The notes beneath the pieces are model-generated. The model made no database searches, had not been told where the DNA came from, and saw nothing but the letters and a program-made list of their open reading frames with translations. A DNA stretch of 64,000 nucleotides from positions 35,264-99,263 of the forward strand of contig SEEL01000012.1 in the NCBI GenBank assembly GCA_004144345.1, given 5' to 3'. Both the position numbers and the translations under genes were made by a program. This document shows, piece after piece, positions 9,130 through 18,125 of this stretch. How positions within the stretch are numbered: position 1 is the first letter of the stretch; each line of letters begins with the position of its first letter. Origin of the DNA: Hyphomicrobiales bacterium (GTDB lineage Bacteria; Pseudomonadota; Alphaproteobacteria; Rhizobiales; Devosiaceae).

Positions 9130-10149
9130 CTAGCGCGGCTTCGCAGGAAGGGAGTCCGGCACAGCTGCCTCCTCGTTGAGAGCGTCCAGCGTGCGGGAGG
9201 CGCGGCGGCGTTCGCGCAGATGATTGAATTGCTGGTCGGCGAGGACGCCCACGAGGATCACCGCACCCATCACGGCGAAGTTCAGCGATGAGGGGATGCC
9301 GAGGAGATTGACGAGGTTCTGTAGTTCCTGCAGCAGCACCGCGCCCAGCACCACGCCGATGACCGAGCCTTCGCCGCCGCGCAGCGAGAAGCCGCCGAGA
9401 ACCGCAGCAGCAATGGCGTAAAGTTCGTAGAAATTGCCATGCGATGAGGGCTGCACGGATTTGGTGAACATGGCGAAATAGATCGCCGCGATCGAGGTGA
9501 GCACGGCGCAGATCACATAGGCCGAGGTGATGACGAGACCGGTGCGGATGCCGGAATAGCGGGCGGCGTCCTCGTTCTTTCCAACGGCGCTCAGATGCCG
9601 TCCGTAGACCGAGCGGTGCAGCACCACCCAGCAGACCGCGCCCAGCAGGAGCATCGCGAAGAATGAATGCGGAATGCCGAAGGAGCGCCCGATGGTAAGC
9701 CACTCAAGTTCAGGATAGCTGGCACCGAACGGAAAGCCCGCGGTCGCTTCGCCGGTGTAGCCGCGCGCCACGCCGCGATAGATGAGAAGCCCGCAGAGCG
9801 TCACCACGAAGGGCTGCATCCTGAGCTTTGTGATGAGCAGGCCATGCGCGAGGCCCATCAGCGTGCCGACACCGATGGTGATCAGCATGGCCAGCGGCCA
9901 CGGCACGCCGAGCTTGCCGACCATGTCGACGAAGATCACACCGAGCAGCGCGATCATCGAGCCTGCGGACAATTCGATGCCGCCGGTCATGATCACGAAG
10001 CCCTGCCCGATGGCGAACAGGCCGAAGAGGCCGATCAAATTTGCGGTGTTGCCGAGATTGATCGGCGACAGGAACAACGGGTTCCGCAAATAGACGATGG
10101 CCCCCACGATGATGATCAGGACGGCGAGGCCGAAATCCTTCTTCTGCAT
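9130..10149 (-). CDS. Sugar ABC transporter permease (RbsC family)
   Basis: A 339-residue BPD_transp_2 permease. 'GQGFVIMTGGIELSAGSMIA' (about residues 48-67) and 'FVVTLCGLLIYRGVARGYTG' are hallmark segments of ribose/xylose/fructose-type permeases. AGGGGGAAGC precedes the ATG. It is the last gene of a minus-strand set (binding protein 11778-12725, double ATPase, permease). The polar C-terminal tail has no recognised domain. Confidence 0.93.
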   Translation of the reverse strand: MQKKDFGLAVLIIIVGAIVYLRNPLFLSPINLGNTANLIGLFGLFAIGQGFVIMTGGIELSAGSMIALLGVIFVDMVGKLGVPWPLAMLITIGVGTLMGLAHGLLITKLRMQPFVVTLCGLLIYRGVARGYTGEATAGFPFGASYPELEWLTIGRSFGIPHSFFAMLLLGAVCWVVLHRSVYGRHLSAVGKNEDAARYSGIRTGLVITSAYVICAVLTSIAAIYFAMFTKSVQPSSHGNFYELYAIAAAVLGGFSLRGGEGSVIGVVLGAVLLQELQNLVNLLGIPSSLNFAVMGAVILVGVLADQQFNHLRERRRASRTLDALNEEAAVPDSLPAKPR

Positions 10150-10157
10150 GCTTCCCC

Positions 10158-11672
10158 CTAATGCGCGCCGACGGCCAGCCGGAGCACGGCCTGTTCGGCG
10201 AAATGTTCACGCGCCAGCGCGCCCGCCACCCTGCCCTCGCGCAGTACGACGATGCGGTCGGACACCCCGATGACTTCCTCCATGTCGCTGGAGATCATGA
10301 CGATGCCGACGCCAGCATCGGCGAGTTCGCGCATCAGCCGGTAAATCTCGGACTTCGCGCCGACGTCGATGCCGCGCGTCGGCTCGTCGAAGATGATCAG
10401 CCGCGGCCGCATCGACAGCCATTTGGCGAGCACGACCTTCTGCTGGTTGCCACCGGAGAGCTCCGCCGCGACGCGCGATACATCGGCCATGCGGATGCCA
10501 AGACGGCGGCGCTGATCCTCGGCGCGGTCGCGGAGCAGCCGGTCCGACACGAGGCCGCGCCGGGAGACCGATTGCAGGTCGGCCAGCGAGATATTGTCGG
10601 CAATGGTGCTCTCGATCACGAGGCCAGTCCGCTTGCGATCCTCGGGCACCAGATAGAGCCCCGCGCGAATGGCATCGTGGGGCGTGCGCCCCGCGAAGGG
10701 TGCACCAGCGAACTCGATGTCGCCATCGAGCATTGGCGCGATGCCGAACAGCGCCTCGGCCAGCTCGGTTCGGCCCGCTCCCACGAGACCGGCGACGCCA
10801 AGTATTTCTCCTGCGCGCACCTCGAGATCGGCACGGGCACGCGGCCGGGCCGCGGTGCGGACGCCGCGAAGCGAGAGGACGGTGTCGCCGGCCGGCCGCG
10901 CCGGTGGTGTGTAGATGGTCTTGAGATCGCGCCCGATCATCAGCCGGATCATGGCGTCGTGGCGGATATTACTGCGCGCAAGTTCTCCGGCCACCCGGCC
11001 GTCGCGCAGCCCCACCACGCGATCGGCGCACTCCTCGATTTCGGCCAGCCGGTGCGAGATGTAGATGACCGCGATGCCCTGCTGCTTTAGATCGGCGATG
11101 ACCTTCATCAGGGTCTTCGTCTCGGCCAGCGTAAGCGACGACGTCGGCTCGTCCATGATGACGATGCGCGCCTCGATCGACAGGGACTTGGCGATCTCGA
11201 GCAACTGCCGTTCGGCGAGCGACAGATCGGCGACCAACGTATCGGGACCAAATTTCGCGCCGACTCGGGCCAGCAACGGACGCGCCTCATCGCGCATCGC
11301 CTGCCGGTCGAGCAGGCGCAGCGGGCCATGCCGTTTCTCGCGACCGAGAAAGATGTTGGCCGCCACATCGAGATTGTCGAAGACGTTGAGTTCCTGATGC
11401 ACGAAGGCAATGCCGGCGCCCTGCGACTGGCGCACCGTGAGATGGCTGCTGGCGGTATCACCGATGACGATGCGGCCGGCGCTCGGCTCGATGACGCCGC
11501 CGAGGATCTTCATCAGCGTCGATTTTCCCGCACCATTCTCGCCGATCAGCGCCAGCACTTCACCGGCGTGCACGGCCAGCGTGACATCGGAGAGCGCGAC
11601 GACTCCGGGATAGACCTTGGAGATGTTCTCAAGGGCCAGAAGTGGTCGTGGCGCTAAATCGGTTGAAGTCAT
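10158..11672 (-). CDS. Sugar ABC transporter ATP-binding protein, tandem domain (RbsA/MglA type)
   Basis: A 504-residue protein with two ATPase modules. The first has Walker A (GENGAGKST), signature 'LSLAERQ' and Walker B ('IVIMDEPTSSLT'). The second has the usual degenerate P-loop of this family ('VAGLVGAGRTELAEA'), an intact 'LSGGNQQKVVLAKWL' and 'LIIFDEPTRGIDVGAKSE'. The ATG at 11672 is preferred over an in-frame TTG two codons earlier; neither has a strong ribosome site. It energises the RbsC-like permease, whose ATG lies nine bases after its stop. Confidence 0.94.
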   Translation of the reverse strand: MTSTDLAPRPLLALENISKVYPGVVALSDVTLAVHAGEVLALIGENGAGKSTLMKILGGVIEPSAGRIVIGDTASSHLTVRQSQGAGIAFVHQELNVFDNLDVAANIFLGREKRHGPLRLLDRQAMRDEARPLLARVGAKFGPDTLVADLSLAERQLLEIAKSLSIEARIVIMDEPTSSLTLAETKTLMKVIADLKQQGIAVIYISHRLAEIEECADRVVGLRDGRVAGELARSNIRHDAMIRLMIGRDLKTIYTPPARPAGDTVLSLRGVRTAARPRARADLEVRAGEILGVAGLVGAGRTELAEALFGIAPMLDGDIEFAGAPFAGRTPHDAIRAGLYLVPEDRKRTGLVIESTIADNISLADLQSVSRRGLVSDRLLRDRAEDQRRRLGIRMADVSRVAAELSGGNQQKVVLAKWLSMRPRLIIFDEPTRGIDVGAKSEIYRLMRELADAGVGIVMISSDMEEVIGVSDRIVVLREGRVAGALAREHFAEQAVLRLAVGAH

Positions 11673-11692
11673 CGGCAACTCTGGAGCGGAAG

Positions 11693-11764
11693 GCCCGCCG
11701 GCTATCAGGGGCCGGCGGGCAGAGGAGATGGGACCGCACCGGCCCCGGGAGCGTTCCGGTGCGG
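11693..11764 (-). promoter_or_regulatory. Two tandem hairpins between binding protein and ATPase genes
   Basis: GCCCGCCGG...CCGGCGGGC (11693-11720) and CCGCACCGG...CCGGTGCGG (11734-11764) are two perfect 9-bp stems filling the 105-base spacer. There is no T-run, so full termination is unlikely. Processing or partial attenuation that favours binding-protein expression is inferred from position. Confidence 0.5.
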
Positions 11765-11777
11765 CAGCATGGCAGCC

Positions 11778-12725
11778 CTAGCCGCCGATGCGTTCCTTCA
11801 GCTCGGCCTCGAAGGCATCGACATTAGCCTTGTCGATGACCTTGGTCGGCACAATGATCAGGCCATCCGCAGGGACGCCCGACTTGTCGCCTTCGAGATA
11901 TTTCGCCAGCAGATGCATGCCCTGATAGCCCCACTGATAGGGGTCCTGGACTACCGTGCCGGCGAAACTGCCCTCGCGGACTGCACCGAGCGTGATCGGA
12001 TCCTCATCGAAGCCGATGACGGTAACCTGCCCAAGCTTGCCGGCGGCCTGCAGGGCTTCGTAGATCTTGGGCGGGTTGTAGGAATAGAACCCGACCATGC
12101 AGTTGATGTCGGGATTGGCGGCGAGGACGTCATCGACATTGGAGCGCGCCCGGGCGAAATCTACATCGTCGCCACGCACATCCACCAGCTCGATGCCCTT
12201 GCCCTCGACCGCCTGACGGAAGCCGGCGATGCGCTCGATGGCGTTGTCAGCACCGAGGAAGCCGACAAAGCCCATGCATTTGGCGCCATTGGGCAATGCC
12301 TTGACGGCGATCTCACCAGCCTGGACGCCGGCCAGCGTATTGGACGAGCCCAGATAGGCGATACGGTTGCTCGCCGGGGCGTCACTGTCGGTGGTGAAGA
12401 GCGGCACCTGCGCGGCAATGCGGTTGAAGGCGTCGATCGAGTTCTTCGGATCGGCCGACGAGATCATGATGGCATCGGTGCCGGCGGCGACGAGATCGTC
12501 CATCAGGGCATTCTGCAGGGCTGCAGTACCCTGCGCGGGATAGCGGAACTGCAGCTCGTAGTTCGGCAATTCGGACTGCGCCTTGTTCACGCCGGCTTCC
12601 GCCAGCTTCCAGAAATCGGAAGCGGCATTGACCACGAAGGCGAGCTGCTTCTTGTCCTGCGCCACGGCCGGACCGGCCAGCACGGCCGCAAGTGCAACGA
12701 TAGATACGGTAAGTTTGACGTTCAT
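11778..12725 (-). CDS. Periplasmic sugar-binding protein (Peripla_BP_4 / RbsB family)
   Basis: A 315-residue secreted binding protein. The start at 12725 is fixed by GGGAGGAAA directly upstream and by a clean signal peptide (MNVKLTVSIVALAAVLAGPAVA-Q). The mature part begins 'KKQLAFVVNAASDFWK' and contains 'GTDAIMISSADPKNSIDAFN', typical of ribose/xylose/inositol-binding proteins. It supplies the downstream RbsA- and RbsC-like genes. The ligand is not predictable from sequence alone. Confidence 0.92.
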   Translation of the reverse strand: MNVKLTVSIVALAAVLAGPAVAQDKKQLAFVVNAASDFWKLAEAGVNKAQSELPNYELQFRYPAQGTAALQNALMDDLVAAGTDAIMISSADPKNSIDAFNRIAAQVPLFTTDSDAPASNRIAYLGSSNTLAGVQAGEIAVKALPNGAKCMGFVGFLGADNAIERIAGFRQAVEGKGIELVDVRGDDVDFARARSNVDDVLAANPDINCMVGFYSYNPPKIYEALQAAGKLGQVTVIGFDEDPITLGAVREGSFAGTVVQDPYQWGYQGMHLLAKYLEGDKSGVPADGLIIVPTKVIDKANVDAFEAELKERIGG

Positions 12726-12898
12726 TGGTTTCCTCCCAAATCGGCAGGGCGGGTTAGCCGCTCCCGACGACGTTTTCCCTGTCCCGCGGCACCCATTGCC
12801 GCCAGACGTCATACCCATCGCGATCCACGAGCGGACGCCGGTAGCGGGAACCCCGCCAGTCCGGCACGCGAGCGGTATCCTGTGCCGCGTCCCTGCCC

Positions 12899-13873
12899 CT
12901 AACCCGGGTACCAGACGACGCGTGGATCATCGGCCGCCCGAACGTAGTTCCAGGCCTGCGCGATGAGTTGTTCGAGATCGACAAGCGGTCGCCATCCGAG
13001 CACCAGGCGGGCCTTGGCGTTGTCGAGCCAATTGCTGAAATAGGGTGTCGCGATATCGACCACGGGCAGACCGTGCGCGGCGCTCAAGTGCCGCGCCACA
13101 TCGCCATAGTCGACCGGCTCGGACATCGAGATGTTGAACAGTTCGCCACTGGCGGCGGGATTGTCGAGCGCCGCAAGAATGGCGCGCACCAGATCATCCA
13201 CATGAATGAAGTTGCGCTTCAGCGGCGTGCCGTCGGCCGCGCGCAGTAGCGGCACCGTTTCGGTCTGCGCCAGGCGCTCGATCTGGTCAGCGCTGAAGAA
13301 CTCGCTCCAGGCGGGACCGCCGAACTGCGCGCGAAAACTGAGGACATGGCGGAAGTCGTCCTTTTCCATGATCCACGGCGCGCGCAGGCAGCAACCATTG
13401 AGGCCGTACTGGATGGCGTACTGCTCCAGCATCACTTCCTCGATGACCTTGGTCAGCGCATAACAGCCGGGATAGGCGCGGCGCGGTGAGCTCTCGGTGA
13501 TGGGAGCGTCGTAGTGCTGGAAGATGTGCCCCACCGAGCAGTCGCCGCCGATCAGCACGAACTGCCTTGCCGTGGGCGAGGCGCGAAACGCCTCGAGCAA
13601 ATTGAACATGCCCTTCAAGCCAACATCGATGGCGAGGTCCGGCGATTCCTTGACCGCCGCCATGTGGAGCACATGCGTGACGTCAGCCATGGCGAGCCGC
13701 ATGGCAGCCGGATCAGAAAGCGAAGCGCGCACCACTTCGACGGCCGGATGATTGAGGGTCCGGTTGTTGCAGACCGCCCGGACGGACCAGCCAGCAAAGC
13801 GCTGTTCCGCCAGGAAGGCAGGCAGGAAGTTCGTTCCCACCTTGCCTGTGATGCCGGTAACCAGAAGCTTCAA
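12899..13873 (-). CDS. NAD-dependent epimerase/dehydratase (extended SDR)
   Basis: A 324-residue sugar-nucleotide-epimerase-like SDR. The Rossmann motif (VTGITGKVG) starts at residue 5 and the catalytic YxxxK appears as 'YALTK'. The only start compatible with a complete Rossmann strand is a TTG at 13873. It lies between two sugar-binding-protein genes on the same strand, so it probably oxidises or epimerises the imported sugar or its lactone (inference). Some relatives are annotated as uronate dehydrogenases; sequence alone does not settle this. Confidence 0.85.
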   Translation of the reverse strand: MKLLVTGITGKVGTNFLPAFLAEQRFAGWSVRAVCNNRTLNHPAVEVVRASLSDPAAMRLAMADVTHVLHMAAVKESPDLAIDVGLKGMFNLLEAFRASPTARQFVLIGGDCSVGHIFQHYDAPITESSPRRAYPGCYALTKVIEEVMLEQYAIQYGLNGCCLRAPWIMEKDDFRHVLSFRAQFGGPAWSEFFSADQIERLAQTETVPLLRAADGTPLKRNFIHVDDLVRAILAALDNPAASGELFNISMSEPVDYGDVARHLSAAHGLPVVDIATPYFSNWLDNAKARLVLGWRPLVDLEQLIAQAWNYVRAADDPRVVWYPG

Positions 13874-13974
13874 CTGTCAGGCCCCTTCAGACGCGGGCCA
13901 CAAGCCCGAACGCAATGCGCGCCTCCAGTGGGCAGGGCACCACCGGGCGCCATGCCATTGCTTGGAGGACAAGG

Positions 13975-14964
13975 TTACGGGGCGCAGAAGCCCGGTTCTT
14001 CATGGGTGCAGACGTCGAGGCCCGTATATTGCGGGTCGGGCACCGTCTCGCCGTTGATGAGCTTGATCATCACATCGGGAGCCTTGAGGCCCATCTCGCG
14101 CGGCCGCTGCCCGATCTGGGCGTGGCTGCGGCCTTCGTTGAAGGCCTGGACCTGCGGCGGCAGCGTGTCGCCGGCAACGATGATGAGATCATTGCTCTTC
14201 AGCCGGTCCATGACCTGGTCGGTGACCTGGGCATAGGCCTGCGGCGCGAACTGGGCCCAGCCACCGATCAGGATGAAGGCGTCGAGATCGGGGTTGGCCG
14301 TGAACACGTCGGCCATCTGCTGATTGGCCAGATCGATCTGGTCATTGGTGAACACGGGGCAGCCCTGGATTTCGGTCCAGCCACCTTCGCCAGCGAGGCG
14401 TGCCGTACCCTTGGCGCCCGAGATCGTGTCGCGGAAGCCGGCGGCCCGCGCATTGATGTTGTCAGCAGCGACGTTGCCGAGCTGGAGGCAAATGGTGCCG
14501 CCCGCCGGCTTCAGCCGCTGCGCCTGCTGGGCCATCATCACGCCCATCAGATAGTTGTCGGTGCCAAGGAACGTGGCACGCAGCCCCCTGTCGGCTTCCG
14601 ACAGATCCGCATCGACGGTCATGACCGGAATCTTGGGCGCGATTTCCTTGAGCCGGTTGGCCATCGCGGGCGCGTTGGAGGGCGAAATGGCAATCGCCGC
14701 GACGCCCTTGGTGATCAGATCGTCGACAATCTGCACCTCACCCGCCTCGTCGGCGCTCGACGCCGGGCCGGTGTAGAAGCATTCATATTCTGAACTCGGA
14801 TTGGCCGCGGCCCAATCCTGACAGCCGAGATTGATCTGCTCGAAGAACGGATTGTCCAAACCCTTGACCACGATCGCCAGGGTTTTCTTTTCCTGCGCCT
14901 GAGCACCAGCGGCAGCCATCGCCAGAATGGCGGTGAGCGCGGCCAGCTGACTTACGTACCTCAT
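13975..14964 (-). CDS. Periplasmic sugar-binding protein (RbsB family), second system
   Basis: A 329-residue binding protein with a signal peptide (about residues 1-23, ending 'AGAQA-QE') and start supported by GGGAGGAACTACA. 'KTLAIVVKGLDNPFFEQINL' and 'GVAAIAISPSNAPAM' define the fold. The late cysteines (for example 'GFCAP' at the C terminus) are unusual in this family. It is divergent from an ATPase/permease pair at 15220-16979 and is their likely partner, a layout reminiscent of the fructose system FrcBCA. Confidence 0.9.
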   Translation of the reverse strand: MRYVSQLAALTAILAMAAAGAQAQEKKTLAIVVKGLDNPFFEQINLGCQDWAAANPSSEYECFYTGPASSADEAGEVQIVDDLITKGVAAIAISPSNAPAMANRLKEIAPKIPVMTVDADLSEADRGLRATFLGTDNYLMGVMMAQQAQRLKPAGGTICLQLGNVAADNINARAAGFRDTISGAKGTARLAGEGGWTEIQGCPVFTNDQIDLANQQMADVFTANPDLDAFILIGGWAQFAPQAYAQVTDQVMDRLKSNDLIIVAGDTLPPQVQAFNEGRSHAQIGQRPREMGLKAPDVMIKLINGETVPDPQYTGLDVCTHEEPGFCAP

Positions 14965-15096
14965 TGTAGTTCCTCCCTTTGTAGTGACAGGGCGCCCGGC
15001 GGTTCCGAACGCCCATTTCTCCGTCCTGCCGGTGTTTGATCTCCCCCCAGCAGCCCGATGCTCTCGCTGGCCACGCAGCTTGTTCGCTGCCTGCCT

Positions 15097-15113
15097 ATAT
15101 TATTTGATAATAT
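15097..15113. promoter_or_regulatory. AT-rich palindrome in divergent sugar-importer promoter region
   Basis: ATATTAT-TTG-ATAATAT is a perfect 7-bp inverted repeat in otherwise GC-rich DNA. It sits in the 255-base region between the divergent binding-protein (14964) and ATPase (15220) genes. A second dyad, TTGATCAA, follows at about 15153-15160. The LacI-family gene at 16986-18020 is the obvious candidate regulator, although the centre is not the usual CG of a LacI operator. Confidence 0.4.
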
Positions 15114-15219
15114 CATCATTGATCTTGCCACGACGTCAAGCTGGAATCTATTGATCAAGCAACGGCACGAGCCACGGCACCCCACGGGGCCGAGCAACTG
15201 ACGAGTCTTCGGGGGAGCA

Positions 15220-15960
15220 ATGACGGCACTAAGGCTTGATAATATTAGTAAACACTTCGGCGCCATTCACGCCCTGACCGATGTCTCGCTGAGCATCGAG
15301 CCCGGCGAGGTGATGGGCCTGATGGGCGACAATGGCGCCGGCAAATCGACGCTGGTGAAGGTGATCGCCGGGAACTTTGCTCCCACGGCTGGCGAGATCC
15401 ACATTGCCGATAGCCGGGTGCAGTTCCACAAACCGCTAGACGCCCAGCGGGCCGGCATCGAGGTCGTCTACCAGGACCTCGCGATCTGCAACAATCTGTC
15501 GGCCGCCTCGAACGTCTTTCTAGGCCGCGAACTGACGCGGCAGTTCGGCCCTATCCGCATCGTCGACTACGCGACCATGCGCGCCCGCGCCGGCGAACTG
15601 TTCAAGCGGCTCAAGTCCGAAACGCGGCCGAGCGATCTGGTGAAGCGCATGTCGGGCGGCCAGCGGCAGGCCGTCGCCATCGCGCGCACCCTTCTCAGCG
15701 ACGCCAAGATCGTACTGATGGACGAGCCTACCGCCGCCATATCGGTGCGGCAGGTGGCCGAGGTGCTCAACCTCATCCGCCAGCTTCGCGACCACGGCAT
15801 CGCTGTGGTGCTGATCAGCCACCGCATGCCCGACGTCTTCCAGGTGGCGGACAGGATCGCCGTGCTGCGGCGCGGCCGGCTGGTGGCCAGCAAGAAGGCC
15901 GCCGACTCCTCGCCCGAGGAGGTCACCGGCCTCATCACCGGCGCCATTGAATTTGCATGA
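15220..15960 (+). CDS. Sugar ABC transporter ATP-binding protein, single domain (FrcA-like)
   Basis: A 246-residue single-module ATPase with Walker A (GDNGAGKST), signature 'MSGGQRQAVAIARTLL' and Walker B ('IVLMDEPTAAISVRQ'). Length and the 'TAAISVRQ' variant match FrcA-like ATPases that work as homodimers rather than as RbsA-type tandem proteins. GGGGGAGCA precedes the ATG. The stop overlaps the permease start (ATGA). Confidence 0.92.
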   Translation: MTALRLDNISKHFGAIHALTDVSLSIEPGEVMGLMGDNGAGKSTLVKVIAGNFAPTAGEIHIADSRVQFHKPLDAQRAGIEVVYQDLAICNNLSAASNVFLGRELTRQFGPIRIVDYATMRARAGELFKRLKSETRPSDLVKRMSGGQRQAVAIARTLLSDAKIVLMDEPTAAISVRQVAEVLNLIRQLRDHGIAVVLISHRMPDVFQVADRIAVLRRGRLVASKKAADSSPEEVTGLITGAIEFA

Positions 15961-16979
15961 CCGAGCAAGGAAAAGACATGTCGACGAACACCCTGACGGA
16001 CGCCATCGGCGGCTCGGAGCATCGCAATCCGCTGGCGCGCCTTGTCAGTCACCAGACCTTCTGGGTCTTCCTCGCGGCGCTACTTGCTTGCCTTGCGCTT
16101 GCCCTACTCACCGACACCTTCGCCACCGAACGCAACCTGTTCAATGTGTCGCGCAATTTTGCCTTTGTCGGCATCATCGCGCTGGGCATGACCGCGGTCA
16201 TTGCGCTGGGCGGCATCGACCTTTCGGTCGGCTCCACGGTGGTGCTTTCAGCCATGACGGTGGCTGTGCTGATGTCAGGTGGAATGCCGTTTTGGATCGG
16301 CATCCCCGCGGCGCTGCTGGTGGCGGTCGCGGTCGGTGTCGTCAACGGCGTGCTGATCGCCTATGTCGGCATGCCGCCCTTTGTCGTCACGCTCGGCATG
16401 CTCTCCGTGGCGCGCTCGCTGGCGATGGTCCTCTCCGACAACAAGATGATCTACGAGTTCGGCCCCGATCACGGGCTGCTGCTGGGGCTGGGCGGCGGCT
16501 CGACCATGGGCCTGCCCAATCCGCTGATCGTTCTCGCGATCCTCGCGGCGATTACCGGCTTCCTGTTCAGATGGACGCGCTGGGGGCAGCACCTGTTCGC
16601 CATCGGCGGCAATGAGCAGGCCGCCAAGCTCACGGGTATTCCCGTCCGCCAGTTGAAGGTCTCGGTCTATGTGTTCTCGGCCCTGACCGCCGGCATCACC
16701 GGCGTGCTCGAAGTGGGCTGGCTCGGTGGCGTCACCACCAATCTCGGCCAGGGCATGGAACTGTCGGTCATTGCGGCGGCCGTTATCGGCGGCGCCAATC
16801 TGGCGGGCGGCGTCGGCACCGCCTTCGGCGCGATCGTCGGTGCGCTGCTGATCGAAGTGATCCGCAACAGCCTGATCCTGCTTGGCATCAGTACATTCTG
16901 GCAGGGCGCCTTCGTCGGCTCATTCATCGTCATCGCCGTCGCCTTCGACCGCTTCCGCAGCGTGCGCTCGTCGGAATAG
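15957..16979 (+). CDS. Sugar ABC transporter permease (RbsC/FrcC family)
   Basis: A 340-residue permease with 'GMTAVIALGGIDLSVGSTVV' and 'YVGMPPFVVTLGMLSVARSL', which are family hallmarks. The first ATG overlaps the ATPase stop; an alternative ATG at 15978 has a better ribosome site (AAGGAAAAGAC) and may be the true start. It ends six bases from the convergent LacI gene. It should form the channel served by the binding protein at 13975-14964. Confidence 0.92.
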   Translation: MTEQGKDMSTNTLTDAIGGSEHRNPLARLVSHQTFWVFLAALLACLALALLTDTFATERNLFNVSRNFAFVGIIALGMTAVIALGGIDLSVGSTVVLSAMTVAVLMSGGMPFWIGIPAALLVAVAVGVVNGVLIAYVGMPPFVVTLGMLSVARSLAMVLSDNKMIYEFGPDHGLLLGLGGGSTMGLPNPLIVLAILAAITGFLFRWTRWGQHLFAIGGNEQAAKLTGIPVRQLKVSVYVFSALTAGITGVLEVGWLGGVTTNLGQGMELSVIAAAVIGGANLAGGVGTAFGAIVGALLIEVIRNSLILLGISTFWQGAFVGSFIVIAVAFDRFRSVRSSE

Positions 16980-16985
16980 CCGCTG

Positions 16986-18020
16986 CTAGCGCTGCGTCGA
17001 CTCGCGCTCGAGGAGTTCGCACTCGACCTTGATCCGGCTCGGCAAGGAATGGAGCCCGCCGGCATCGTCGAGCAGCAGTTCGACGGCCGAGCGGCCCATC
17101 TCATAGAGCGGCAGCACCAGCGTGCTCAGCGGCGGATGCATGTACTGGGCGATCTCGCGGTCATCGAAACCGATCACCGCGACGTCGCGTGGCACTTCGT
17201 GTCCGAGTTCCCTGAGGGCATCGTAGCAACCGACGGCCATCATGTCGTTGGCGCAGAAGATGCCGTCCGGAGGTTCGGCCAGCGCCATGAGTTCGTGCGT
17301 CATCTCATAGCCCGATGATGGCTCCCAGTTGCCCGGCTTCACCAGCGCCGCGTCGAACGGCACGTCATTGCTCGCCAGCGCCTGCTTGTAGCCCTTGAGC
17401 CGGTCGCGCGCCGCGTCGACGCCCTGCTGCCCGTTGATCAGCGCGACCCGCTTGCAGCCCTTGTTGAGCAGATGTTCTGTCGCCACCCGGCCGCCCAGCA
17501 CGTCGCCGGGGAGGATCGAATGGAATTTGTGCGCCTCGTCGTAGCAGTTCACCAGCACGAGCCGGTGCCGCGCCAGCGCCGCCGGCGGCTGCACCTGCCG
17601 CGTGAGGATGGTGCCATAGATGAGCCCGAGGATCGGCATCTGGCCGAGGCCGGCGAGGATGTTGGTCTCGACGTCGGCATCGGCATGGCTGACGCCCATC
17701 AGCATGTTGATGCCGGCTTCGAGGGCCTTGTCGCGGGCGCCCTCGAAGGCGAGCGACATCCAGGGATCGGTGATGGTCTCGTCGGCGATGAAGATGATGG
17801 TGGACTGGCCGCCCGGCGCCGCCCGCTGGCCGCGCCGCACGAATTTGTAGCCCAGTGCCTGGGCCGCATCGACGACGCGCTTGCGCGTCTCATCGGCCAG
17901 CCGCCCGCTCTTTCCCCCGCTCAGCACCAGCGACACTGTGGCCTGCGAAACGCCCGCCGCGGCCGCCACATCCATCATGGTCGGCCGTCCGCTTGGTGAT
18001 CTGCGCTTCGAACTAACCAC
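16986..18020 (-). CDS. LacI-family transcriptional regulator
   Basis: A repressor with N-terminal HTH ('TMMDVAAAAGVSQATVSLVL') and a periplasmic-binding-like effector domain ('GIFCANDMMAVGCYDALREL'). I use a GTG start at 18020 (344 residues, with AGGGG nine bases upstream) because it puts the HTH about 12 residues from the N terminus, as in the family. In-frame starts at 18089 (ATG) and 18113 (GTG) would give longer proteins. It is convergent with the sugar permease and probably controls the divergent sugar importer. Confidence 0.87.
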   Translation of the reverse strand: MVSSKRRSPSGRPTMMDVAAAAGVSQATVSLVLSGGKSGRLADETRKRVVDAAQALGYKFVRRGQRAAPGGQSTIIFIADETITDPWMSLAFEGARDKALEAGINMLMGVSHADADVETNILAGLGQMPILGLIYGTILTRQVQPPAALARHRLVLVNCYDEAHKFHSILPGDVLGGRVATEHLLNKGCKRVALINGQQGVDAARDRLKGYKQALASNDVPFDAALVKPGNWEPSSGYEMTHELMALAEPPDGIFCANDMMAVGCYDALRELGHEVPRDVAVIGFDDREIAQYMHPPLSTLVLPLYEMGRSAVELLLDDAGGLHSLPSRIKVECELLERESTQR

Positions 18021-18125
18021 GTGCCGATGCCCCTGCTGCGGCCCCCTATCTACTGCCGATTCACTTAGCAGGCTACGGGCGTTCGGCATATCCGCGGGCG
18101 CTATCTGGCCCACAATTGATAAGCC

